64,000 bases of DNA from Sphaerisporangium sp039871875 (GCF_039871875.1 NZ_JBDPMD010000012.1:62001-126000); one strand, 5' to 3'. Positions 8,405 through 18,948 are shown, numbered from the stretch's first letter. Made by a program: numbers and translations. Notes: generated by a model not told the origin, from the sequence alone.

Positions 8405-11400
8405 ATGAGTGGCTCTCGATTATTCCGGCGACTTGGTTTGTCCGTCACGTGCCTGAGCGTCTCCACGATGCTCGTCGCCGGGCTCGGTGCACCTGACGGA
8501 TTCGCGCCTGCCGCTCTCGCCGGATCCGCAGGGCAATGGACCGTTCCGATATCTGACGCGGACGTGGACACCCCTGTACAGCAGGCAGGTTCCGCCGCTG
8601 GACTGCCGCATGCGGTGCAGGCCGCTGCGACCAGAACGGACGTCAAGTCCGCGCCGAAGGGAGGTTCCGCTGCCAAGCCGCCCAAGGGCGCATTGCCGCT
8701 GGAGGTCAGGAACCGTATATCCAAGGAGCTTGCCAAGACCCGATTGACGGCGACCTCTCCTGCCTGGGGCGCTGGCCGCAGTGAACGCCCTGGCACCGCT
8801 GAGAGCGGGGCGGCGACCTTGGCATCGAGCAGTTGTTACTACCCGGCTTGGTCGTCGATCCCGAACTATTCTGTCGGGACGATCGTCTCCTACTACAACA
8901 CCACACAGGGGATGACGGAAGCACATGACTTCTACGCCGTACGGGCGCCGGGGCATTCGCCACCCCTCAGCACGACGGCTTGGTACGACCTGGGGCCCTG
9001 CTACAGGGAACCGGACCCGGAACCTCCGTCGTTGGAGGACTTCTGGCCGGGGGACGACGCGTTCGTAGGAACGTTGACGCCGACACTGGGTGCGTGGGCG
9101 ACCTCGGCCACCGGCAGCACGGTGTCGTACTCGTTCCAGGTCTGTTCCGGGTCCCCGTCGGGTAGCTGGGACTGGTGTACCGGAAGTCCTTGGACCACGA
9201 GCGGCGCGTGGGTCGTTCCCGCCGGGAACCTGACGTGGGGCAGGGCTTACTGGTGGGCGGTGCAGGCGAAGGACACCGCGAACAACCTGTTCGAGACGTC
9301 CCCCTGGATGACGTTCACACCGGAGCCCGAGCAGCCGCCGGTCAACTCGCTGCTCGGCGCGGGGATGAACGGCAGGGAGTTCAACCAGGTGGCGGGCAAC
9401 TACACCCAGTCCGTGGTGGACGCCTCGGTGGCCACCGTCGGCCCGCCCCTCGCGGTCAGTCGCACCTACAACAGCCTGGACCCGCGGACCGACGGGATGT
9501 TCGGCGCCGGGTGGAGCACCCGGTGGGACATGCGCCTGGTGAACGAGCCGCAGACCCGGACCGTGCTGATCACCTATCCCGACGGCAGCCAGGCACGTTT
9601 CGGCGCCCTGGGTGACGGTGGGTACGCTCCGCCGCGCGGCACCTACGCCACCCTGGCGACCGTGACCGGTGGTGGGTGGCGGCTCATGGACAAGTCCTCC
9701 ACCTCGTATGTGTTCGACGCGCAGGGCCGTGTGGTGCGGGTGACCGACAACCGGGGCCGCGCTCAGGAACTCGTCTACGGCACCGACGGGAAGCTGGCCG
9801 AGGTCACCTCGACCGGTGGGCGCTCGCTGTACTTCACCTGGACCGGGGGCCACGTGACCGGCGTGTCCACCGGCCCGGTGAACGGCACGCCGCTGAACTG
9901 GACCTATACCTACGACGGCGACAAGCTGGTCAAGGTATGCGGCCCTGGCTCGGGTACCGCGTGCACGGTGTACGCCTACGGCGACGCGTCCCGCTACAGC
10001 ACCAGCGTGCTGAACTCGATGCCGTCCGGCTACTGGCGGCTCAACGAGACCAGCGGTGCCCGGGACTCCAGACTGGCGGACGCTGTGGGCTGGAACCTGG
10101 GCGGCGAAGACGCCTACTTCAGCAGCGATCCCTATGACGCGACGGTGGGTGTGCCCGGAGCCCTGGGTTCCTCCGCCGGGACCGCCGTGCGGTTCGCCGG
10201 GACCTCGACGACCAACTCCTATGTGTGGCTGCCCAGCGCCTCGATCAGCGGCCTGGGGGCGCATCTGACCGTGGAGGCATGGTTCAAGACCACGACATCG
10301 GGTGTCGTACTCGGCCACAGTGATTCCTCCAGCGGCACACCGGCCGACTTCACCCCGGTGGTCTACGTGGGCACCGACGGCAAGCTGCGTGGCCAGTTCT
10401 GGAACGGCGCCGCCAGCCCGATCACCTCCACGGGCACGGTGAACAACGGCCAGTGGCATCACGTCGCTCTGACCGGTGACGGCAGCACCCAGACGCTGTA
10501 TCTGGACGGTCAGGCCGTCGGCTCGCGCAGCGGTGCCATCGACCACCGGGACCAGTACTACACGCGCCTGGGCTCGGGCTACGCCTCACCGGACTGGCCG
10601 TCGTCGACCAGCACGGTCCGCGTGTTCCCGTTCAAGGGCGACATCGACGAGGCGGCCTTCTACAGCAGGTCCCTGCCCCTGGCCGAGATCCAGGAGCACT
10701 ACAGGGCGGGTACGCCCGCCCCGCAGATCACCAAGGCCACGCTCCCGTCGGGACGGGAACGGGCGGTGAACGTCTACGCCTCCGACGGAGGTCGGCTGCG
10801 GACCCACACCGACTCCAACGGCGGGTCGTGGCAGATCGGCGCCATGCTGTACTCGGCCGGCGGTGGTGAGGGCGACCCGCAGGCCACCGTCACCGTCACC
10901 GACCCGCGAGGCGGGACGTTCTCCTCGGTGCAGGACCCGCTGCGCGGCATGCGGATCACGAAGGAGACGGATCAACTCGGCAAGACGACGACCTACGAGT
11001 ACGACACCGAGGGCTACCCGTCCAAGTACACCGATCGCAACGGCAACTCCACGAAGGTCACGCATGACGCGCGTGGCAACGACCTCAGCGTCGAACGCTG
11101 CCGTGCCGCGGGTGACTGCCAGACGTCCTATGCCGCCTACTATTCGAACCCCGCCGACCGGTTCGATCCGCGCAACGACCGGGTGACCGCCCGCCGGGAC
11201 GCGCGGTCGGCGTCCGGCACCAGCAATACATACGCGACCAAGTGGGAGTACACACCCTACGGGGAGCAGTCCAAGGTGACCACGCCGGCCACCACCGACT
11301 TCCCGAACGGGCGCTCGACCACCTTCACCTACACCGACGGCACCGAACCGGCGGTGGGTGGCGGTGTGACCCCTGCGGGCCTGCTGGAGACGGAGACCGA

Positions 11401-14400
11401 CCCCAAGGGCGAACAGCGTTCCTATGCCTACACCGCCGCCGGTGACCTGGCACGGCTGACCGAGCCCACCGGACTGGTCACCGAGTACGCCTACGACGCG
11501 ATAGGGCGGCCGGCATCCACCAGCCAGATCTCCACCGGACAGAACCCCGGCACCCCGGGCAACGGCACGGCGCCGCCGGGACTGGTGGCCGCCTATGGTT
11601 TCGAAGCCGGCGCGGGGACGGCGGTCACCGACGATTCCGGCCACTCCCAGACCGGTGTCGCCACCGACACCTCCTGGTCGGCGTCCGGCAAGTTCGGCAA
11701 GGCGCTGTCGTTCAACGGCGTCTCGTCATGGGTGACGGTGCCCGACTCCCCGTCGCTGCGGTTGACGCAGGGCATGACCCTCATGGGGTGGGTCAAGCCG
11801 GACACCCAGGCGGACTGGCGCCAGGTCATGATGAAGGAGTTCAGCGGCGGGCTGTCGTACGGGCTCTACGCGTCCAACGGAACGGAACCCAACGGCTGGG
11901 CCGTGAACACCGACGGCGTCGAAGGCAATGTCAATTCCCCGCAGAACCTGCCTCTCGACACCTGGTCGCACATCGCCCTGACCTACGACGGCACCAAGCT
12001 GCGCCTCTATCTTGACGGCACCAATGTCGCGGAATCCGATTTCACGGGGACGCTGCGCGCGGACGGCGGGCCGTTGCGCATCGGCGGCAACAGCGTCTGG
12101 GGCGAGCACTTCTCCGGGCTCATCGACGAGCTGCGGGTCTACAACCGGGCGCTGTCGGCCACCGAGATCCAGTCCGGCAAGGACACCCCCGTGACCGGTC
12201 CGGCCCCGCAGGGCTCCGCCACCGTCACGACGACCTTCACCTACGACACCCGCGGCCGGCTGACCAAGGAGACCGGATCCGGCGTACGTAACCAGATCAG
12301 CGGCGTGACCCACACCGCGGAGATCCGCCGCACCTTCGACGACGACGGCCACAAACTCACCGAGACTCTGGCCGACCTCACCGGCGGCGACCCGGACCGC
12401 ACGACCCTTTACGAATACGACACTTACGGCCGAGTCGCCAAGGTCACCGGTCCGGAAGGGGCCGTCACACGGACCACGTATGACCAGATGGGCAACGTCG
12501 CCGGTACCACCGACGCGGCGGGTGCCGCGTACGCTTACGCCTACACGCCGCGCGGTGAACTTGCGGCCGTCACGTTGAAGGACTGGACCGGCAGCCCGAC
12601 CAGTCCCGAAACGGCGCGCGATGTGGTGATGAAGTCCTACGCCTACGATCCGGGAGGCCGTCTGGCCTCGGAGACCGACGCGATGGAACGTACCGTCCGC
12701 TACACCTATTTCGACGACGACAGACCGTCCGAGCAGATCGCCAGCCTGGTGAAGCTCAACGGCTCCGAAACACCCGTCAACGTGGTGCTGTCCTCCTCGG
12801 TCTACGATGCCGCCGGTAATTTGACCAGGCAGACCACCGGGGGCGGGAAAACCCGTGTCGACTACGTCTATGACGCCGCGGGCCGGCTGACCTCCTCCAC
12901 CCTGGACCCGGCCGGGCTGGCGAGGAAGACCACGTACACCTACGATGCCAACACCAACGTCACCCGGACGGCCCTGACAGCGGCGGGTACCACGCGCGCG
13001 GAGTCGACGTCCTACCGGTACGACACCGGAAACCGCCTGATCGAGCAGACCGTGGAGAACGGCGCCACGGACCTCACGACGTCCTGGAAGGTCGACGAAC
13101 GCGGCCTGATCACCGAAATGACCGACCCCCGGGGCAACGTCTCAGGTGCGACCCTGATGGATCACACCACACTCATCTCCTACGACGCCTTGGGCAGACC
13201 CACCGAGTTGAAGGCACCGCCCGTGCCGGTCGAGCGCAACGGGACGCCGGTGGTCACCGAACGGCCCACCTCCCGGATCGGCTACGACAACGCGGGGGAC
13301 CGCACCCACGCGACCGGGCCGGAAGGCCGCAGCAGCGTGGTGACCTATGACAAAGCCGGCCGCGTCACGTCGGTCACCGGAACCCCGTACACACCGCCCG
13401 GCGGGACGGCGCTGACGCCGCAGACCTCCTACACCTATGACCCGGCGGGGCGCCTCACGTCCGAGACGGACCCACGGGGCAACGTCAGGAACGTGACCTA
13501 CGACGTCTTGGGCCGGACGGTTCGCGTCACCGACCCGCCCGCCACACAGGGCGCCGTGCGCGGCAACTGGGACTACATCTACACCCTCGCGGGGGAGCGT
13601 CTCTGGGCGACGGACCCAACCGGAGCTCGGACCGGGGCGACCTATGACGACCTGGGACGCCAGATCACCCAGACCCAGATCGAGCGCAAACCCACCGCTG
13701 TCGCGCTCATCACCACGATCGAGTACGACACCGCCGGAAATGTCGTTGCCGTGAAGCGTCCCGCCGGCAACCGCAGCCAGATAGAGGTCAACGCCGCCGG
13801 AGAAATCCGCACGCAGACCGACGCGCTCGGCCACTCCAGCACATTCGAGTACGACCTCGCGGGACGCGTGACCAAGGTCGCCGACGCCCTGGGCAACGCG
13901 ACGACAGCCGAATACGATCTGGCCGGCCGCAAGATCGGTGCGAAATCTTTGAACGTATCCGGCACCGTGGTGCGCACTTACGGCTACGAGTACGACGCCA
14001 CGGGCAACCTCACCGCGGAGACGAGCCCGGAAGGATACGTCACGCGCCGGTCCTACGACGCCGCCGGCCGGCTCACCCAGTTGGAGGAGCCCGTATCGGC
14101 CGCGAAGAAGATCAACACGTCGTTCGGCTACGACGCCGCCGGGAGCCGTACGCGCACCACGGACGGACGCGGCAACGCCTTCCTCACCACCTACAACACG
14201 CTGGGCCTGGCGCAATCGCGGATCGAGCCCGCCACAGCGGCCCACCCCACACCGGCCGACCGGACCTGGACGGCCGCGTACGACGCCGCGGGCAACCTGG
14301 TCGGGATCGCGAAGCCGGGGGGCGTCCAGGTGACGAACACCTACGACAACCTCAACCGCCTGGTGAGCGCGCAAGGCAGCGGCGCGGAAGCCGTCACCCA

Positions 14401-16753
14401 GGCCAAGACCTTCGGCTACGACCTGGCCGGACGCCGCACCAGCGCGGGCGACCTCGCTTTCACGTTCAACGATCGTGGCCTGCTGCTGAAGACCAACAAG
14501 ACCGGCATGTCCGGCGACCTGTCGTCCTTCGGCTACGACGCCAACAACCGTCTGGTCCAGCGCACCGACCCCTCCGGCACCGTCACCATGACATGGGACG
14601 ACGCCGACCGCCTGAAGACGTTCGCCGACCCGCTCACCGCCACCACCCTCACCTACGGCTACGACAACGCCAACCGCCTCACCGGCATCGACTACGGCAC
14701 CAGCGGCCCCAAGCGCACCTACGCCTACGACCCCATGGACCGCCTCACCGGCGACACCCTGAAATCGAACTCCAACGCGACCATCGCCTCGATCACCTAC
14801 GGCTACGACCGCGACGACAACCTCACCTCCAAGACCACCACCGGCACCGCCGGATCAGGCACCAACACCTACACCTACGACCACAGCGGCAGACTGACCT
14901 CCTGGACCGCCCCCGGCGGCGCCGTCACCGCCTACACCTGGGACGACTCAGGAAACCGCACCCAAGCCGGCGCCGCGACCTACACCTACGACGAACGCAA
15001 CCGCCTGCTGTCCGGCGACGGAGCCACCTACACCTACACCCCACGCGGCACCACGGCCACCGAGACCAAGAACAACGTCACCAGGTCCCTGGTCTTCGAC
15101 GCCTTCGACCGCCTGATCACCGACGGCGAAGCTTCATACACCTACGACGCGCTGGACCGCCTGACCGCGCGCACCCAAGGCGCCGCCACGAACAAATACC
15201 TCTACAGCGACCTGGCCAACGACATCGCCGCCATCACCGACGCGTCCGGCGCCCCCCAAGCCCTCTACAGCCGCGGCCTCGCCGGCGAACCGATCGGCAT
15301 CTCCGACGGCACCGGTCCCCGTCTGGCCTTCACCGACCAGCACGGCGACCTCATCGGCACTTTCGGCGCCACCGCGACCACCCTGACCGACTCGGTGGCC
15401 TACGACCCGTTCGGCAAGGAGACCGCCAGAACCGGCGGCACCCACGCGCTCGGCTACCAAGGCGAACTGACCGACCCCACAACAGGCAAGGTCAACATGC
15501 ACGCCCGCTGGTACCAGCCCGGCACCGGCACCTTCACCAGCCGCGACAGCGCCACCCTCGCCCCCGACCCCTCAGTGCAGTCCAACCGCTACACCTACGC
15601 CGACGCGTCCCCCCTCACCAACACCGACCCGACGGGCCACAGCAGCCGTGCCATCCACTGCAGCAACTGCCCTGCGGCCCCAGTAGCCAATATGCCAGGC
15701 TATATGTGTACCAACGGCATATGCGTCCGACCGGACTACATCGAGAGGTGGTGGAGAGACTACGTCAACTCTCCGGGCTTCGAGTATTACAACAATCCCC
15801 TGCTCTCCGACGAGGAAGTCAAGAGACTTGGCTACAAATACATGCCCAACGGCCGTCCCGTAGACCAGGACGGCTTCTGGGATCCGAATGTCTCTGACGA
15901 GGTGCGCAACGCCTACATGCAAAGCTGGTCCCCGTTGCTCAGCGATGACCAACTGGGAGCCCTATGGGGGACACTCAACATGTTCAGCTCGCTAGGGGGC
16001 AGCGGCAGACGGGTGATGCCGAAACAAAGAGCGGGCGCTGGCACTTGCTTCGGCGATAAGATGGGTGTATCGGAGAAATGTAGAAAGCAGTACTTGACCG
16101 AGTGTCGTGATCGAGGTTCGAAGCGGTGCAGCAGATGGCTCGATCGGGTTGTGAGCAAACCTCCGGCATGGGCAAAAGAATACGCTCACGACTTCCTGAA
16201 GGCGTTGGTTTTCATTTATTATGAGATGATCATCAACCTGGAGAGTGCGGAGTTCAAGCGCATCAAGAAATTCATGGCGGAAAATGATCCCATAAAGACT
16301 TTCGCCAAGATTTATCAGATTTTCCAGACGGGCGGCAAATGGGATCACAAGACATATCTGAGGCAGTTGCTCGGCCTGGAGATAAAGCGCAGTCATAAAC
16401 TCAGGCGCGACGGATTTATCTGTGTGTATAAATCCTGCGAGAAAAGCGGAAATGGGTTGATGGTATATTATGACATATTTTCTAATATACACTTCGGATT
16501 TATTATGGCGGCTCTCGGATTCACTGAGGGGTTTACTGTCAGGGCTGCTCAGATATACGGCGTATTCAATGGCGCCGGCGATAAGGGGGACGACTTGTCG
16601 GCGATGTATGGACACAGGTTGTATGGGCGCGAGACACGGCACGGGTCTCCTGCGGATGACCTTCCATTCGAATTCTTTGCGCGGGATGTCGAAGGGTATC
16701 TTTTTGAGCTCTTCGTGCTCAATGGCGTCGATCAACTCAAGTACCAAAGATGA
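8405..16753 (+). CDS. Secreted RHS/YD-repeat polymorphic toxin with two LamG inserts and a type 44-like toxin tail
   Basis: The 2,782-residue protein begins with a Sec signal peptide (about residues 1-40, cut near AALAGS). A region at about 310-370 (NSLLGAGMNGREF, then AVSRTYNSLD) matches the DUF6531 start of RHS shells. LamG/concanavalin-like domains lie at about 537-766 and 1058-1256. YD repeats (GYDxxG, TYDxxGRLT) fill the rest up to the RHS core end HARWYQPGTGTFTSRDS (about 2364-2382) and DPTGHSS. The final 370 residues, after the core, have lower GC and unrelated sequence. Their YYDIFSNIHFGFIMAALGF and GDDLSAMYGHRLYG segments resemble polymorphic toxin type 44 (Ntox44), a predicted RNase. 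Start 8405 has a GAGG site; ATG 8363 would precede the signal peptide. Confidence 0.92.
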   Translation: MSGSRLFRRLGLSVTCLSVSTMLVAGLGAPDGFAPAALAGSAGQWTVPISDADVDTPVQQAGSAAGLPHAVQAAATRTDVKSAPKGGSAAKPPKGALPLEVRNRISKELAKTRLTATSPAWGAGRSERPGTAESGAATLASSSCYYPAWSSIPNYSVGTIVSYYNTTQGMTEAHDFYAVRAPGHSPPLSTTAWYDLGPCYREPDPEPPSLEDFWPGDDAFVGTLTPTLGAWATSATGSTVSYSFQVCSGSPSGSWDWCTGSPWTTSGAWVVPAGNLTWGRAYWWAVQAKDTANNLFETSPWMTFTPEPEQPPVNSLLGAGMNGREFNQVAGNYTQSVVDASVATVGPPLAVSRTYNSLDPRTDGMFGAGWSTRWDMRLVNEPQTRTVLITYPDGSQARFGALGDGGYAPPRGTYATLATVTGGGWRLMDKSSTSYVFDAQGRVVRVTDNRGRAQELVYGTDGKLAEVTSTGGRSLYFTWTGGHVTGVSTGPVNGTPLNWTYTYDGDKLVKVCGPGSGTACTVYAYGDASRYSTSVLNSMPSGYWRLNETSGARDSRLADAVGWNLGGEDAYFSSDPYDATVGVPGALGSSAGTAVRFAGTSTTNSYVWLPSASISGLGAHLTVEAWFKTTTSGVVLGHSDSSSGTPADFTPVVYVGTDGKLRGQFWNGAASPITSTGTVNNGQWHHVALTGDGSTQTLYLDGQAVGSRSGAIDHRDQYYTRLGSGYASPDWPSSTSTVRVFPFKGDIDEAAFYSRSLPLAEIQEHYRAGTPAPQITKATLPSGRERAVNVYASDGGRLRTHTDSNGGSWQIGAMLYSAGGGEGDPQATVTVTDPRGGTFSSVQDPLRGMRITKETDQLGKTTTYEYDTEGYPSKYTDRNGNSTKVTHDARGNDLSVERCRAAGDCQTSYAAYYSNPADRFDPRNDRVTARRDARSASGTSNTYATKWEYTPYGEQSKVTTPATTDFPNGRSTTFTYTDGTEPAVGGGVTPAGLLETETDPKGEQRSYAYTAAGDLARLTEPTGLVTEYAYDAIGRPASTSQISTGQNPGTPGNGTAPPGLVAAYGFEAGAGTAVTDDSGHSQTGVATDTSWSASGKFGKALSFNGVSSWVTVPDSPSLRLTQGMTLMGWVKPDTQADWRQVMMKEFSGGLSYGLYASNGTEPNGWAVNTDGVEGNVNSPQNLPLDTWSHIALTYDGTKLRLYLDGTNVAESDFTGTLRADGGPLRIGGNSVWGEHFSGLIDELRVYNRALSATEIQSGKDTPVTGPAPQGSATVTTTFTYDTRGRLTKETGSGVRNQISGVTHTAEIRRTFDDDGHKLTETLADLTGGDPDRTTLYEYDTYGRVAKVTGPEGAVTRTTYDQMGNVAGTTDAAGAAYAYAYTPRGELAAVTLKDWTGSPTSPETARDVVMKSYAYDPGGRLASETDAMERTVRYTYFDDDRPSEQIASLVKLNGSETPVNVVLSSSVYDAAGNLTRQTTGGGKTRVDYVYDAAGRLTSSTLDPAGLARKTTYTYDANTNVTRTALTAAGTTRAESTSYRYDTGNRLIEQTVENGATDLTTSWKVDERGLITEMTDPRGNVSGATLMDHTTLISYDALGRPTELKAPPVPVERNGTPVVTERPTSRIGYDNAGDRTHATGPEGRSSVVTYDKAGRVTSVTGTPYTPPGGTALTPQTSYTYDPAGRLTSETDPRGNVRNVTYDVLGRTVRVTDPPATQGAVRGNWDYIYTLAGERLWATDPTGARTGATYDDLGRQITQTQIERKPTAVALITTIEYDTAGNVVAVKRPAGNRSQIEVNAAGEIRTQTDALGHSSTFEYDLAGRVTKVADALGNATTAEYDLAGRKIGAKSLNVSGTVVRTYGYEYDATGNLTAETSPEGYVTRRSYDAAGRLTQLEEPVSAAKKINTSFGYDAAGSRTRTTDGRGNAFLTTYNTLGLAQSRIEPATAAHPTPADRTWTAAYDAAGNLVGIAKPGGVQVTNTYDNLNRLVSAQGSGAEAVTQAKTFGYDLAGRRTSAGDLAFTFNDRGLLLKTNKTGMSGDLSSFGYDANNRLVQRTDPSGTVTMTWDDADRLKTFADPLTATTLTYGYDNANRLTGIDYGTSGPKRTYAYDPMDRLTGDTLKSNSNATIASITYGYDRDDNLTSKTTTGTAGSGTNTYTYDHSGRLTSWTAPGGAVTAYTWDDSGNRTQAGAATYTYDERNRLLSGDGATYTYTPRGTTATETKNNVTRSLVFDAFDRLITDGEASYTYDALDRLTARTQGAATNKYLYSDLANDIAAITDASGAPQALYSRGLAGEPIGISDGTGPRLAFTDQHGDLIGTFGATATTLTDSVAYDPFGKETARTGGTHALGYQGELTDPTTGKVNMHARWYQPGTGTFTSRDSATLAPDPSVQSNRYTYADASPLTNTDPTGHSSRAIHCSNCPAAPVANMPGYMCTNGICVRPDYIERWWRDYVNSPGFEYYNNPLLSDEEVKRLGYKYMPNGRPVDQDGFWDPNVSDEVRNAYMQSWSPLLSDDQLGALWGTLNMFSSLGGSGRRVMPKQRAGAGTCFGDKMGVSEKCRKQYLTECRDRGSKRCSRWLDRVVSKPPAWAKEYAHDFLKALVFIYYEMIINLESAEFKRIKKFMAENDPIKTFAKIYQIFQTGGKWDHKTYLRQLLGLEIKRSHKLRRDGFICVYKSCEKSGNGLMVYYDIFSNIHFGFIMAALGFTEGFTVRAAQIYGVFNGAGDKGDDLSAMYGHRLYGRETRHGSPADDLPFEFFARDVEGYLFELFVLNGVDQLKYQR

Positions 16754-17418
16754 CGGGACAGATGAGTCGCGGCAGTGCGTTGCGTAGTTGGAGCTTCTTT
16801 CTTGCCGCGATCGCTATGGTTGTCGCGGCATGTGGAAGGAACTCCTATGAGCCGGTTCCTGCGGGTAAGCGGTGGAGCAGTGCACAATCAGTGCCTGTGG
16901 CGACAATACTTCTGGATCAGAAGGAATTGCCCGCCGGGCTTATCGACCGCTATTCCCTCGCGCAGCGAAATCCTGACGTTTCTGAGATGTGGGTTCCAAA
17001 GGAATACTACGATGTGAACGATTACGTGCAGCGGGGATGGGATGACGACCTTCAATGGTTGCTCACTCAAAGCGTTTTCGGATTTTCCAATCCTGCTAAA
17101 GCCGACGCGGAGTACCAGGCGGCGCCATATGGTCGGACTTTCAGTACGGGAGACGGCGTCGAGGCGACCGTGATCCCGGCCGAAGAGGCTGGCCTCGGTG
17201 CGGACCGGGCAGTCGTCTTTTGTGTTGCCGACGAAAAGCCTGCCCTGCCGGTCGAGCGGTGCCCGAAGTGGGGTTTCCGAGGGAAGTACGGTAGCTATGT
17301 AGTTGATGTAGCCTTCAGGGCGAGCAAAGACCTCGGACACGCCGAGCTGGAGATTGGGGGATTCATGGATCTGGTTAGGGCCGTGGACAGACATGCTCAG
17401 GAGAAGTTGCGCGACTGA
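16750..17418 (+). CDS. Lipoprotein, possible RHS accessory or immunity protein
   Basis: The 222-residue protein has a basic N-terminus, a hydrophobic stretch and a lipobox-like VVAACG, so it should be anchored to the outside of the membrane after processing at the cysteine. The rest is a soluble domain of about 190 residues that I do not recognise, ending in an amphipathic helix. Its ATG overlaps the toxin gene stop (ATGA), and an in-frame ATG at 16762 is an alternative start. The coupling and low GC suggest transfer with the toxin tail. An extracellular lipoprotein would be an unusual immunity protein for a cytoplasmic RNase, so a secretion or binding accessory role is equally possible. Confidence 0.8.
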   Translation: MTGQMSRGSALRSWSFFLAAIAMVVAACGRNSYEPVPAGKRWSSAQSVPVATILLDQKELPAGLIDRYSLAQRNPDVSEMWVPKEYYDVNDYVQRGWDDDLQWLLTQSVFGFSNPAKADAEYQAAPYGRTFSTGDGVEATVIPAEEAGLGADRAVVFCVADEKPALPVERCPKWGFRGKYGSYVVDVAFRASKDLGHAELEIGGFMDLVRAVDRHAQEKLRD

Positions 17419-17580
17419 ACATGAAAGCACCCCTCTATGTACGGAATGGGCCTGCGCAAGTGGTGCCCGCCTGATCACTGTGCTCGTTACACCAAACTCG
17501 CCTCGCCGGTATTTCGGGAAGTCTTGAGTGGGTCCAGAGGATTGCGTTATATTCTGCAGTGCGGCAACAGGAAACGGCTC

Positions 17581-18102
17581 ATGAGTGTCGGCGAATCAAA
17601 CTCAGGTCCGCTGCGTATCTCCCGATCGTGGTTCGACGCGGGTACTCAGGGACTCGGGTGTGGCCTGGTAGTGGTCATCGTTCTGTTGTGTGCTGTGGGG
17701 GGCGGATTCGTAGATAACTTCCTTATCGCACGTACCATGATCTACTGCGGTCTTGGTGGGAGCTCGTCAGGGGCGCTGGACCTCAATCAACGGTTCGACC
17801 TCGTCTGGTTCCAGACGACGCGTTTCTTTTTGTTTCCCGTGGTCTCGGTCCTGTCCGGTATGGTGTCGCTGCTACTTAACCCGCTCGCTCTGTGGTCGCC
17901 GCTGGGGCGCTGGTGGATCACCCGGTTGCTGCTGGTGATCGCCGCGATATTCGTCACCATGATGGGCCCAGCCCTGCTGATAATCCACGATTTCGCCACG
18001 GTCGCGACTCCGGCGTACTACGAAATTCGTGGCAAAGGTCCCAGTGGGTTGTGTGACGCGGAGAACGTTCCCCTGTGGTGGCCGTCCTGGTTGCCCTCCT
18101 GA
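17581..18102 (+). CDS. Small membrane protein, unknown function
   Basis: The 173-residue product has three clear hydrophobic segments: GLGCGLVVVIVLLCAVGGG, FFLFPVVSVLSGMVSLLL and RLLLVIAAIFVTMMGPALLI, with a cysteine-containing tail. Start 17581 is chosen for the AGGAAA site upstream; the open frame runs back to 17437 but that stretch does not look coded. It follows the lipoprotein gene after 160 bp and shares its reduced GC, so it may be part of the toxin tail cassette. No family recognised. Confidence 0.65.
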   Translation: MSVGESNSGPLRISRSWFDAGTQGLGCGLVVVIVLLCAVGGGFVDNFLIARTMIYCGLGGSSSGALDLNQRFDLVWFQTTRFFLFPVVSVLSGMVSLLLNPLALWSPLGRWWITRLLLVIAAIFVTMMGPALLIIHDFATVATPAYYEIRGKGPSGLCDAENVPLWWPSWLPS

Positions 18103-18135
18103 ACAGATGTACGGCGCCGGTTTAGCGTTGGCGGC

Positions 18136-18948
18136 ATGGTTGACGACATCTTTGAGAACCCGCGACTGGCGGCGGTCTACGACGCGTTGGATTCCGATCG
18201 GAGTGATCTGGAGGTGTACGCGGCGATCGTCGAGGAGTTCGGCGCGCGGCGGGTGCTTGACGTGGGGTGTGGGACGGGGACGTTCGCGGTGATGATGGCG
18301 GGGTGCGGGGTTGAGGTGGTGGGGGTGGATCCGGCGGAGGCTTCCTTGGAGGTGGCCAGGGGGAAGCCGGGGGGTGAGCGGGTGCGGTGGATTCATGGGG
18401 ACGCGGCGGGGTTGCCCCCCATGGAGGTGGATCTGGCGACGATGACGGGGAACGTGGCGCAGGCCATCGTGGAGCCGGGGGAGTGGGAGGGGACGTTGCG
18501 GGGGGTGTACGGGGCGTTGCGTGCGGGTGGGGTGCTGGTGTTCGAGACGCGGGATCCGGGGCGGCGGGGGTGGGAGGAGTGGAATCGGGAGGAGTCGTAT
18601 CGGGTCGTGTCGGTGCCAGGGGGCGGGGTGGTGGAGAACTGGGTGGAGTTGCTCGATGTCAGCCTGCCGCTGGTGACGTTCCGGACTACCTGGGTGTTCG
18701 GGGTGGACGGGGCGGTGCTGACGTCGGAGTCGACGTTGCGGTTCCGGGAGCGGGACGAGGTGGAGGCGGAGCTGATGGCGTCTGGGTACGCCGTGCGGGA
18801 GGTCCGGGGGGCGCCCGATCGGCCTGGGCGGGAGTTCGTGTTCTTCGCGGCGCGGCCTGGGGAGGCCGGACCGCCGGGGACGGGGGACGGGGCGTCCCCG
18901 GCGGGCCGCACCGGCGCCCGCCCTGGTGGGAGCGATGAATTCTTTTAA
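18136..18948 (+). CDS. Class I SAM-dependent methyltransferase
   Basis: The 270-residue protein has motif I VLDVGCGTGTFA (about residues 40-51), the ribose-binding acidic residue at the end of strand beta2 (VVGVDPAE) and motif III GVLVFETRDP. This is the Methyltransf_25/11 pattern of small-molecule methyltransferases. The last 30 residues are Gly/Pro-rich and probably disordered. It ends 9 bp before a DUF2975 gene on the same strand, so both are likely cotranscribed. The substrate is not predictable. Confidence 0.88.
   Translation: MVDDIFENPRLAAVYDALDSDRSDLEVYAAIVEEFGARRVLDVGCGTGTFAVMMAGCGVEVVGVDPAEASLEVARGKPGGERVRWIHGDAAGLPPMEVDLATMTGNVAQAIVEPGEWEGTLRGVYGALRAGGVLVFETRDPGRRGWEEWNREESYRVVSVPGGGVVENWVELLDVSLPLVTFRTTWVFGVDGAVLTSESTLRFRERDEVEAELMASGYAVREVRGAPDRPGREFVFFAARPGEAGPPGTGDGASPAGRTGARPGGSDEFF

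Noticed and set aside
9331..15650. RHS protein as phage tail or type VI effector
   Set aside because: There is a Sec signal peptide and no VgrG, PAAR or phage genes nearby, so a secreted actinobacterial polymorphic toxin is the simpler reading.
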